Shown here one piece after another: positions 15,943 to 23,802 of a DNA stretch of 56,008 nt (its first letter is position 1; each line of letters begins with the position of its first letter). The position numbers and the translations under genes were made by a program. The DNA comes from JACDQM01 sp044373315. GTDB taxonomy: Bacteria; Pseudomonadota; Gammaproteobacteria; Burkholderiales; Burkholderiaceae_C. The notes under the pieces are model-generated. The model saw only the letters and a list, made by a program, of their open reading frames with translations, was not told the DNA's origin and made no database searches. Where the stretch lies: NCBI RefSeq assembly GCF_044373315.1, contig NZ_JBILQK010000018.1, positions 1 to 56,008 of the forward strand. The letters are read 5' to 3'.

Positions 15943-18309
15943 ATGCTCCTCCCCGCCCAAGACATCACGCCCTCGTCGATCACCATGCGCCGTCGCCCCT
16001 CGCTCACGCCCCTGACCCTGGCCTTGCTGCCGCTGCTCGGCACCACCCACTGGGCCGGCGCACAGACAGCCCCCAGCCCGCCAGCCGCGGCCGCCAGCAC
16101 GCCACAGGCGGACAAGCCAGTGCCCCAGCCGACACCCCGGCCACAGCAAGCCCCGACCAAGGTCACCCCAAAGACCGACCCCAAGGCCGAGCAGCTGGAG
16201 CGTGTGGAAGTCAGCGGCGGCGCCAGTGACAGCGCGCAGCGCCGCGCCTCCACCGCATCCAAGATCATCATCGGCCGCGAGGACATCGAGCGCTTCGGCG
16301 ATGCCAGCGTGGCCGAGACGCTGAAGCGCCTGCCCGGCGTCACCACCGGTGGCCGCCCGGGCCGCGGCGGTGCACCGCGCATGCGCGGCATGGGTGCGGG
16401 CTACACCCAGGTGCTGGTCAATGGCGAGCGCATGCCGGCCGGTTTCTCGCTGGACGACCTGCCGCCCGAGCAGGTGGAGCGCATCGAGGTGATGCGCGCG
16501 CCCACCGCCGAATTCGGCGCGCGCGCCGTGGCCGGCACCATCAACATCGTGCTGCGTGAGGCGCTGGTGAGGCGCAACAACGATCTGCGCGTCGGCACGG
16601 CCTATGAGAAGGGCCTGTGGAGCCCCCAGTTCTCATGGACCCGCAACGACACGCTGGGCGAGGATGGCAGCGTGGGCGCCTACACCACCACGCTGGTGGC
16701 CAACCGCGCCAGCCGCATGGACGATGTGGACACGCGCATCACCACGCTCAATCTGGCGGACAGGTCCAGCAGCGTGATCCGCCAGACCGGCAGCAGCGAA
16801 AGCACGCGCGACAGCCTCAATTTGAATGCCCGCGTGCAGCTGCGCCTGGACGGCGGCAACACGCTGAACCTGATGCCCATCCTGGTGGCCGCGCAGGGCA
16901 AGAACAGCAGCGCCTTCACGCAGGTGCCCGGCCGCGACTACGACCGGGTGCAGACCGAAGGCGACAACCAGTTCCGCATGGGCCGGCTCAACGGCATGTG
17001 GATGCAGCGGCTGTCGGGCAGCAGCCGGCTGGAGCTGCGCGGCGGCATCGGCCAGGCCAAGCTCGACAGCAGCAGCCTGCGCCAGGAATGGCGTGGCACG
17101 CCTGGTGCACTGCTACCCTCCAGGCGCCAGGACGACACGACCGACAGCCTGGACCGCTCCTGGAACCTGGCGAGCAAGTTCTCGCACCAGCTGGAGGCCA
17201 GCGAACACAGCCTGGTCGGCGGCCTGGAAGCCGAAGGCGTCAAGCGCGACCAGACCCGCATCAGCCTGGTCAACGGACTGCCACGCCCCGAGCTCGCCGA
17301 CTTCGGTGATGAGCTGCAGGCCTCGACGCTGCGCCTGGCCGCCTATGCGCAGGACGAGTTTCAGATCAGCAAGCAATGGTCGGCCTATGGCGGCCTGCGC
17401 TGGGAAGGCATACGCACCAGCAGCGATGCCGCCAACTACGCGGTGCGCAACAACTCCAGCGTCTGGACGCCGCTGTTCCACACCGTCTGGAAGCCGGATG
17501 AGAAAAGCCGCGACCAGGTGCGCCTGAGCCTGACGCGCAGCTACCGCGCGCCCGATGTGCAGAACCTGATCGCGCGGCCGACGATCAACACACAGTACGA
17601 GCTCGATCCCGACACCGGCAGCTACCCCGACCGCGCCGGCAACCCCGCGCTGAAGCCCGAGCTGGCCACCGGCATCGACCTGGCCTTTGAGCGCTACTTG
17701 AGCAAGGGTGGCGTGCTGAGCGTCAGCACATTCGCGCGCCGCATCACTGACCTGATCCGCAACGTCACCGCGCTGGAGACGGTGAGCTGGTCCGGCACAC
17801 CGCGCTGGGTGCAGCGCCCGCGCAATATCGGCAATGCGACGACCTATGGCATCGAGCTGGAAGCCAAGTTCCGCCTCGACGAGTTCATCAGCGACGCGCT
17901 GCCCGTCTCACTGCGCAGCAATCTGAGCCTGTTCCGCTCCAGCGTCGACGGCATTCCCGGCCCCAACAACCGGCTCGACCAGCAGCCCAAGGCCACCGCC
18001 AATCTGGGCGCCGACTACCGCATGCGTGGCCTGCCGCTGAGCTTTGGCGGCAACCTCAACTGGACGCCGGCCACCACCGTGCAGCAGACCCCGCTGCTGG
18101 CCAGCAGCAGCAGCCGCAAGCTGGTGGGCGACGCCTTCGTGCTGTGGAACATCAACCGCGAGATCGGCCTGCGCATCGCCGCCAGCAATATCGCGCCGCT
18201 GGACTACAGCAGCGCCAGCGTGATCACCACCAGCAAGCTGCAGACCAGCACCGAAAGCGCCGGCCGCACCTTCACCAACTGGCAGGCGCGGCTGGAGATC
18301 AAGCTGTAG
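15943..18309 (+). CDS. TonB-dependent receptor
   Basis: A 788-residue outer-membrane receptor. A signal peptide (RRRPSLTPLTLALLPLLGTTHWAGAQ) is followed by a Pro/Ala-rich linker, then a TonB box-like LERVEVSGG, the plug domain (SKIIIGREDIERFG..SVAETLKRLPGV, PRMRGMGAGYTQVLVNGERMP, ERIEVMRAPTAEFGARAVAGTINIVLRE) and a long beta-barrel with a C-terminal aromatic-type strand (NWQARLEIKL). AGGAGG lies 10 bases before the ATG at 15943; an ATG at 15985 is the other option. The ligand is unknown: siderophore, peptide or sugar are all possible. The upstream S12 hydrolase points weakly to a peptide. Its end overlaps the opposite gene by 11 bases. Confidence 0.92.
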   Translation: MLLPAQDITPSSITMRRRPSLTPLTLALLPLLGTTHWAGAQTAPSPPAAAASTPQADKPVPQPTPRPQQAPTKVTPKTDPKAEQLERVEVSGGASDSAQRRASTASKIIIGREDIERFGDASVAETLKRLPGVTTGGRPGRGGAPRMRGMGAGYTQVLVNGERMPAGFSLDDLPPEQVERIEVMRAPTAEFGARAVAGTINIVLREALVRRNNDLRVGTAYEKGLWSPQFSWTRNDTLGEDGSVGAYTTTLVANRASRMDDVDTRITTLNLADRSSSVIRQTGSSESTRDSLNLNARVQLRLDGGNTLNLMPILVAAQGKNSSAFTQVPGRDYDRVQTEGDNQFRMGRLNGMWMQRLSGSSRLELRGGIGQAKLDSSSLRQEWRGTPGALLPSRRQDDTTDSLDRSWNLASKFSHQLEASEHSLVGGLEAEGVKRDQTRISLVNGLPRPELADFGDELQASTLRLAAYAQDEFQISKQWSAYGGLRWEGIRTSSDAANYAVRNNSSVWTPLFHTVWKPDEKSRDQVRLSLTRSYRAPDVQNLIARPTINTQYELDPDTGSYPDRAGNPALKPELATGIDLAFERYLSKGGVLSVSTFARRITDLIRNVTALETVSWSGTPRWVQRPRNIGNATTYGIELEAKFRLDEFISDALPVSLRSNLSLFRSSVDGIPGPNNRLDQQPKATANLGADYRMRGLPLSFGGNLNWTPATTVQQTPLLASSSSRKLVGDAFVLWNINREIGLRIAASNIAPLDYSSASVITTSKLQTSTESAGRTFTNWQARLEIKL

Positions 18310-19597
18310 TTGACTTGCGCTGCAGCCAGGCTGCCGCGCCCTCGCCCGCCACCGCACCGCTGGCCATGCTGGCGGTGAGCAGGTAGCCGCCGGTGGGCGC
18401 TTCCCAGTCCAGCATCTCGCCGGCACAGAACACGCCAGGAAGCTTGTCCAGCATCAGCCGTTCGTCCAGCTCAGGCAGACACACGCCGCCGGCGCTGCTG
18501 ATGGCTTCGGCCACCGGGCGCGGCGCCTGCAGACGCAAGGGTAGACGCTTGAGTGTGCGCGCCAGCGTGGCCGGGTCGGCGTACTCGTCCTTGCTCAGCA
18601 CCTCGTGAAGCAGCGAGGCCTTCAGGCCTTCGATCCCCAGCCGGCTCTTCAGGTGCGTCGACATCGAGCGCGGGCCGCGCGGCCGCGCCACTTCATCCTT
18701 CACGAATTCTTCGCTGCGCGAAGGCAGCAGGTCGAGGTGAATCACCGCTTCGCCGTGGTCCTCGATCTCCTCGCGCAAAAGGCTGGAGGCCGCATAGATC
18801 AGCGAGCCCTCGACGCCACTAGTCGTGATGACGAACTCGCCCTGGCGACTGAAGCTGCGGCCGCTGCGGCCCTCGAAGTGCAGCGCCACCGGCTTGAGCG
18901 GCTGGCCAGCGAACTTGTCGCGGAACAGCGCGCTCCAGCCCGGCGCATCGGCAGCGGTGCGAACCCGGCCCACATCGAAGCCGCAGTTGGCCGGCCGCAG
19001 GCCCGCCACTGCCACGCCGCGCGCGGCCAAAATGGGCACCCAGCCGGCGTTGGATCCCAGCTGCGGCCAGGACGCGCCGCCCAAGGCCAGCACCAGCACA
19101 TCGGCCGGCGCCACGCGTTCCTCGTCACCGTGCCGAAACCGCAGGGCCTGGTCCTCGGTCCAGCCCAGCCAGTGATGGCGCATATGAAAGCGCACGCCGC
19201 TGGCGCGCAGCCGTGCCAGCCAGGCGCGCAGCAAGGGCGCCGACTTCATGTCCACCGGGAACACCCGGCCTGAAGTGCCCACAAAGGTCTCCACCCCCAG
19301 CTCGCGGGCCCAGTTGCGCAGTGCCGGTCCATCGAGGCGGCCGAGCCACTGCGCCACCTCGACACAAGGCTCGGCACGTCCGGTGGCAAAGCGGCTGGCA
19401 AACAGCGCGCTGTCTTCGGAATGGGTGAGGTTCAGGCCGCCCTTGCCTGCCAGCAGGAACTTGCGACCCACCGAGGCCATGGCATCAAACACCTCCACGT
19501 CGCAGCCGGCCGCGCGCAGCCGCTCGGCCGCCATCAGGCCGGCCGGCCCACCACCGATGACAACGGCTCTTGATGCGGATTGGGCGGACTGGGACAT
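18299..19597 (-). CDS. BaiN/HI0933-type NAD(P)/FAD-dependent oxidoreductase (TIGR03862-like)
   Basis: A 432-residue flavoprotein. The N-terminal AVVIGGGPAGLMAAERL is the FAD Rossmann motif. GRKFLLAGKGGLNLTHSE and the later ALGGASWPQLGSNAGWVPILAARGV are hallmarks of the HI0933/YhiN family. The C-terminus AGEMLDWEAPTGGYLLTASMASGAVAGEGAA is the second FAD-contact segment. The cellular substrate of this group is not established. It converges with the TonB receptor gene, with an 11-base overlap of the two 3' ends and no visible terminator between them. Confidence 0.9.
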   Translation of the reverse strand: MSQSAQSASRAVVIGGGPAGLMAAERLRAAGCDVEVFDAMASVGRKFLLAGKGGLNLTHSEDSALFASRFATGRAEPCVEVAQWLGRLDGPALRNWARELGVETFVGTSGRVFPVDMKSAPLLRAWLARLRASGVRFHMRHHWLGWTEDQALRFRHGDEERVAPADVLVLALGGASWPQLGSNAGWVPILAARGVAVAGLRPANCGFDVGRVRTAADAPGWSALFRDKFAGQPLKPVALHFEGRSGRSFSRQGEFVITTSGVEGSLIYAASSLLREEIEDHGEAVIHLDLLPSRSEEFVKDEVARPRGPRSMSTHLKSRLGIEGLKASLLHEVLSKDEYADPATLARTLKRLPLRLQAPRPVAEAISSAGGVCLPELDERLMLDKLPGVFCAGEMLDWEAPTGGYLLTASMASGAVAGEGAAAWLQRKSTTA

Positions 19598-19650
19598 CGG
19601 GAACTCACGCGGGAAACTGGCGGGCTAGTGTGCCAGATGGCAAGGCACGC

Positions 19651-20565
19651 TCAAGCCGCTGCGCCCAGCTCGCTCAGCAGATAGTGCTTGAAGGCCTCGG
19701 CGATCGGCGACAGCTGCTTGCCGCGTGGCACCACCAGGTACCAGCTGTTGGCGATCGGGAAGCCTTCCACCGGCAGTTCCACCAGATTTCCCGGCGCCAT
19801 ATGGGTCAGGGCCAGGCGGCTCAGGATCGCCATGCCGAGCCCCGCGGCGACAGACTCCTTGATGGCCTCGTTGCTGGCGATGGTGATGGGGTTGTCCAGG
19901 CGCAGGCCCTGGGCTTCGCAGTGCCGCTCGATGGCGTGGCGGGTGCCGGAACCCTGCTCGCGCATCAGCCAGCGCTCGCCGGCCAGCTCGTCCCAGCGCA
20001 CCCGCTTGCGCCGCGCCAGCGGATGCTCGCTGGGCGCGATCACCACCAGCGGGTTCTCGGTCAGCAGCGTCAGCTCGATATCGAGCTCGCGCGGCGGATG
20101 GCTGAACACATAGAGGTCGTCGAGGTTGTCCTGCAGGCGGCGGCGGATCTCGGCGCGGTTGCCGACCTGGAACTCGACCTCCACCTGCGGATGCGATTTG
20201 CAGAACGGCCCCAGCAGACCCGGCACCAGGTACTTGGCGGTCGTCACCACCCCCAGCCGCAGCCGCCCCACCGCCAGGCCGGCGCGCTGGGCCAGCCGCA
20301 TCTCCAGCCGGTCCAGCACTTCGAACAGCTCGCGGCTGGTGGTCAGCAGCTCTTCGCCCACATCGGTGAGGTAGAGCTTCTTGCCGATCTGCTCGAACAG
20401 CTGAGCATCCAGCGCCTGCGCAAGCCGCGTCAGCTGGGTGGACACCGTCGGCTGGGCCAGATGCAGCACGCGCGCCGCATCGGTGACGCTGAGCCGCTCG
20501 GCCACTTCGCGGAAGACTTCGAGCTGGCGGAAGGTCGCCTGACGGGTGTGGAGTCGCTTTCTCAT
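19651..20565 (-). CDS. LysR regulator (CbbR-like), divergent from isocitrate dehydrogenase
   Basis: A 304-residue LysR-type regulator. The helix-turn-helix is TFRQLEVFREVAERLSVTDAARVLHLAQPTVSTQLTRL. The effector domain (LRLGVVTTAKYLVPGLLGPFCKSHPQVEVEF, later ASNEAIKESVAAGLGMAILS) resembles the CbbR branch. No Calvin-cycle genes are nearby. It is transcribed away from the isocitrate dehydrogenase gene across 112 bases of AT-rich DNA, the classic layout in which a LysR protein controls its divergent neighbour. Control of IDH is thus inferred; the effector is unknown. Confidence 0.9.
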   Translation of the reverse strand: MRKRLHTRQATFRQLEVFREVAERLSVTDAARVLHLAQPTVSTQLTRLAQALDAQLFEQIGKKLYLTDVGEELLTTSRELFEVLDRLEMRLAQRAGLAVGRLRLGVVTTAKYLVPGLLGPFCKSHPQVEVEFQVGNRAEIRRRLQDNLDDLYVFSHPPRELDIELTLLTENPLVVIAPSEHPLARRKRVRWDELAGERWLMREQGSGTRHAIERHCEAQGLRLDNPITIASNEAIKESVAAGLGMAILSRLALTHMAPGNLVELPVEGFPIANSWYLVVPRGKQLSPIAEAFKHYLLSELGAAA

Positions 20566-20584
20566 AGCCTATCGTAGATGAATA

Positions 20585-20601
20585 ATAGTATTTAAATCTA
20601 T
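20585..20601. promoter_or_regulatory. candidate LysR operator between the regulator and IDH genes
   Basis: ATAG (20585-20588) and CTAT (20598-20601) form an inverted repeat around a TA-rich centre, within an unusually AT-rich patch (20566-20615). This fits the loose T-N11-A style of LysR boxes in a divergent promoter. An AAGGAAAGG ribosome-binding site for the IDH gene lies further on, around 20660. Confidence 0.4.
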
Positions 20602-20677
20602 TTTCACAAATTCATCGGAACTTCCAGAATTCGCCCCATCGCCGCACAACGGCTGTTGCAAAGGAAAGGTTCCACCC

Positions 20678-22114
20678 ATGAGCAAGACCCCCATCACTGT
20701 CGCTTACGGCGACGGCATCGGCCCCGAAATCATGAAAGCCACGCTGCGCGTGCTCGAAGCCGCCGGCGCCCGCCTGGCGCCCGAGGTGATCGAGATCGGC
20801 GAGAAGGTCTACCTGGCCGGCAACAACAGCGGCATCGGCTCGGCCGCCTGGGAGTCGCTGCGGCGCACCCGCGTCTTCCTGAAGGCGCCGATCACCACCC
20901 CGCAGGGCAATGGCTACAAGAGCCTGAACGTCAGCACCCGCAAGGCCCTGGGCCTTTACGCCAATGTGCGCCCCTGCCTGGCCTACGCTCCCTTTGTGCC
21001 GACCCGCCACCCGGCGATGGATGTGGTGATCGTGCGCGAGAACGAGGAGGACCTCTACGCCGGCATCGAGCACCGCCAGACCGACGAGGTCTACCAGTGC
21101 CTGAAGCTGATCACCCGCCCGGGCTGCGAGCGCATCGTGCGCTATGCCTTCGAGTACGCGCGCCGCCAGGGCCGCAAGCGCGTCACCTGCTTCGTGAAGG
21201 ACAACATCATGAAGCTCACCGATGGCTTGTTCCATCGCGTATTCGACGAGATCGGTGCCGAATACCCGGACATCGTGCGCGACAGCATGATCGTGGACAT
21301 CGGTGCGGCGCGCCTGGCTGACACGCCCGAACGCTTCGATGTCATCGTGATGCCGAACCTCTACGGCGACATCCTCTCCGATGTGGCAGCACAGATCGCC
21401 GGCTCGGTGGGCATGGCCGGCTCGGCCAATATCGGCGACCAGTGCGCGATGTTCGAAGCCATCCACGGCTCTGCCCCCGACATCGCCGGCCAGGATCTGG
21501 CCAACCCGTCGGGCCTGCTGAACGGCGCCGTCCAGATGCTGCTGCACATCGGCCAGGCCGACGTGGCCGAACGAGTGCACAACGCCTGGTTGCGCACACT
21601 GGAAGAAGGCCTGCACACCGCCGACATCTACCGCGAGGGCCAGAGCCACAGCCGCGTCGGCACGCAGGCCTTCGCCGATGCGCTGATCGCGCGCCTGGGC
21701 AAGAAGCCTGAAGTTCTAAAGGCCGTCAGCTACACCGAGCAGGCGCCGCTGGTGCTGCCCACCCCGGTGCGCCCGGCGCCGCTGGACAAGCAGCTGGTCG
21801 GCGTGGACGTGTTCCTGCAGTGGCGCGACGGCACGCCCGAGCAGCTCGGCCCGCAGCTGCAAGCGGTGGCCGCGCCGGATCTGCCGCTCCAGCTGATCAC
21901 CAACCGCGGCGTCAAGGTCTGGCCGCAGGGCTTCCCCGAGACCTTCTGCGTCGACCACTGGCGTTGCCGCTTCACGGCAACGGCGGGCACGCTGTGCTTC
22001 AAGGAAGTGCTGGCCCTGCAGGAGCGGCTGCATGCCCAGGCCTTCGATGTGGTGAAGACGGAGAACCTCTACACCTTCGACGGGGCCCCAGGCTACGCAG
22101 CGGTGCACGGATGA
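20678..22114 (+). CDS. icd: isocitrate dehydrogenase, Thermus/Rickettsia type, NAD-type residues
   Basis: A 478-residue decarboxylating isocitrate dehydrogenase with a C-terminal extension (about residue 360 on), as in the Thermus/Rickettsia group. Substrate residues are present: S82-LN84-VSTR88, R98, R120, Y127, K174 and D231. At the cofactor site it reads HGSAPD268-I269, where NADP enzymes such as E. coli Icd have Lys-Tyr (K344/Y345). Asp-Ile is the NAD-type pair, so NAD preference is predicted. Reaction: isocitrate to 2-oxoglutarate plus CO2, in the TCA cycle. It is divergent from a LysR gene, and its stop overlaps the DUF6671 gene (ATGA). A second IDH elsewhere in the genome is likely. 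Confidence 0.88.
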   Translation: MSKTPITVAYGDGIGPEIMKATLRVLEAAGARLAPEVIEIGEKVYLAGNNSGIGSAAWESLRRTRVFLKAPITTPQGNGYKSLNVSTRKALGLYANVRPCLAYAPFVPTRHPAMDVVIVRENEEDLYAGIEHRQTDEVYQCLKLITRPGCERIVRYAFEYARRQGRKRVTCFVKDNIMKLTDGLFHRVFDEIGAEYPDIVRDSMIVDIGAARLADTPERFDVIVMPNLYGDILSDVAAQIAGSVGMAGSANIGDQCAMFEAIHGSAPDIAGQDLANPSGLLNGAVQMLLHIGQADVAERVHNAWLRTLEEGLHTADIYREGQSHSRVGTQAFADALIARLGKKPEVLKAVSYTEQAPLVLPTPVRPAPLDKQLVGVDVFLQWRDGTPEQLGPQLQAVAAPDLPLQLITNRGVKVWPQGFPETFCVDHWRCRFTATAGTLCFKEVLALQERLHAQAFDVVKTENLYTFDGAPGYAAVHG

Positions 22115-22926
22115 AGCATGCGGACCGACTGGCGCTGCTGACGCGCCATGGCAAGGCAGCGGTGCTGGGTGGCGTGGCCGAGGCTCTAGGGCTTGAGCTG
22201 CAGCTGATCGACGACTTCGATACCGACAGCCTTGGCACCTTCACGCTGGAGCGGCCGCGGCTGGGCAGCCAGTTCGACGCCGCGCTGGCCAAGGCCCAGC
22301 TGGCTTGCGAGCTGTCGGGCTGCCGCTGGGGCCTGGGCAGCGAAGGCAGCTTCGGGCCCGACCCCTATCTGGCCCAGGCACCTTGGGGCGTGGAGCTGCT
22401 GGTGCTGCATGACGCGCAGACCAACAGCCAGGTGCATGCGGTGGCCCAAGGGCCGGCGACGGCCTACCGCCAGCTCAGCGTCAGCAGCCTGGACGCTGCG
22501 ATCGCCTTCGCGACCGAGATCGGCTTCCCCGCCCAAGGACTGATCATCGGCCGCGCGGACGAGCCCTGGTTTGACAAGGAAGCGCGCGAACTGGCACAGC
22601 TCAGGCAGCGGGCTGAACAGGCCCTGCTGCACGGCGAGCTGTGGCTGGAGACCGATATGCGCGCCCACCGCAACCCCAGCCGCATGGCCATGATCGCGCA
22701 GGCCGGCCAGGCGCTGGCGCAGCGCCTGCACGAGCGCTGCCCGCGCTGCGAGGCCAGGGGTTGGGCGCCGGTCGGATTGATCAGCGGCGCGCGTTGCGAC
22801 TGCTGCGGCCACGCCACTTCCGCCGCGCGCGCTCAGCGTCTGCAATGCCCCGTCTGCCGCCACGAGGAAGAGAAGGCGCTGCGCGAGACCGTGCCGGCGG
22901 CACGCTGCGAGCTCTGTAACCCCTGA
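22111..22926 (+). CDS. DUF6671 family protein with C-terminal zinc-ribbon Cys pairs
   Basis: A 271-residue protein that I match to DUF6671 by its DTDSLGTFT segment near residue 38 and ETDMRAHRNPSRM near residue 185. The last 65 residues carry four CxxC pairs (CPRC, CDCC, CPVC, CELC), which look like one or two zinc ribbons. Function is unknown for the family. Its start overlaps the isocitrate dehydrogenase stop (ATGA at 22111-22114), so translation is probably coupled to that enzyme, a pairing whose sense is not obvious. Confidence 0.8.
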   Translation: MKHADRLALLTRHGKAAVLGGVAEALGLELQLIDDFDTDSLGTFTLERPRLGSQFDAALAKAQLACELSGCRWGLGSEGSFGPDPYLAQAPWGVELLVLHDAQTNSQVHAVAQGPATAYRQLSVSSLDAAIAFATEIGFPAQGLIIGRADEPWFDKEARELAQLRQRAEQALLHGELWLETDMRAHRNPSRMAMIAQAGQALAQRLHERCPRCEARGWAPVGLISGARCDCCGHATSAARAQRLQCPVCRHEEEKALRETVPAARCELCNP

Positions 22927-23036
22927 GACGCGTGGGCGCTCCGGCCGCTTGCAGGGCCTGGCCCACGCTGTCGTGTGCGATAGCCCACCTCAGCACTCAG
23001 CAGAAAAGGCCCGGGCTTGCTTCCATTCGCGTGAAT

Positions 23037-23054
23037 CCATGCGTTTTCGCATGG
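23037..23054. repeat. perfect inverted repeat CCATGCG-TTTT-CGCATGG
   Basis: Two perfect 7-base arms around TTTT, in the 214-base gap before the methyltransferase gene. It is either a dyad operator or a small RNA hairpin. A further GCATGCG..GCATGCG direct repeat stands at 23089-23105. No T-tract follows on either strand. Confidence 0.5.
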
Positions 23055-23140
23055 TTGATATCCGGGATTGCCTGAGACGAAAGGCCTTTGCATGCGTAGC
23101 ATGCGGCCACGCCTCGACTCCGTCCCAACACCTCGCGCCG

Positions 23141-23779
23141 ATGAACGCTCTCGCCCACCCTCAAGTCGCCTTCTGGAACCGGATCGCCCGCAAGTACGCC
23201 TCCGACCCCATCGCCGACGAGGCGGGCTACGAGGCCACGCTGCGCCGCGTGCAGGCGCTGCTGCACGCTGACCAGGACGTGCTCGAAGTCGGCTGCGGCA
23301 CGGGCAGCACGGCCCTGCGCCTTGCCGGCGGGGCGCGGCGCTACCACGCCACCGACGTAGCACCCGAGATGATTGCCATCGCCCGCGAGAAGCTGCAGGC
23401 CCACCCCGTGGCCCAGCTGCAGTTCGAGGTGGCCGACGCCTGCTCGCCGCGAGGGCGCAGCTTCGACATGCTGTTGGCCTTCAACGCCGTGCATCTGCTG
23501 CCCGACCTCGACGCCAGCCTGGCGGCCATGCTGCGCGCGCTCAAGCCTGGCGGCCTGTTCATCTCCAAGACGGCCTGCGTGGGGGAGATGAACCCGCTGA
23601 TCACCCAGCTGGCCCTGCCGCTGGCCCGGCTGATCGGCAAGGCGCCGCCCGTGCTGCTGTTCAAGGAAGCGCAACTCGTGGCGGCCTTCGAGCGCCAGGG
23701 CCTGCATCTCGAGGCCGTCGAACGCCATGGCACGCGCGGCAAGGACATCCGGGTGGTCATCATCGCGCGCAAGATGTGA
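23141..23779 (+). CDS. class I SAM-dependent methyltransferase
   Basis: A 212-residue methyltransferase. Motif I is VLEVGCGTGSTALRLA, motif II-like is YHATDVAPEMIAIAREKL, and post-I is FEVADACS. The DMLLAFNAVHLLPDLDASLAAMLRALKPGGLFISKT segment is typical of the Methyltransf_11/UbiE-like group. The substrate is unknown. The ATG at 23141 is chosen because the family N-terminus (FWNRIARKYA) starts just after it. It is followed after 23 bases by the CocE-type hydrolase gene. Confidence 0.88.
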   Translation: MNALAHPQVAFWNRIARKYASDPIADEAGYEATLRRVQALLHADQDVLEVGCGTGSTALRLAGGARRYHATDVAPEMIAIAREKLQAHPVAQLQFEVADACSPRGRSFDMLLAFNAVHLLPDLDASLAAMLRALKPGGLFISKTACVGEMNPLITQLALPLARLIGKAPPVLLFKEAQLVAAFERQGLHLEAVERHGTRGKDIRVVIIARKM

Positions 23780-23802
23780 GGCTGTGTCGGCACCCACCCA
23801 CG

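Noticed and set aside
18299..18309. 11-base overlap of convergent TonB receptor and flavoprotein genes
   Set aside because: Both stops are certain and such overlaps are common in compact genomes; no regulatory signal is seen.
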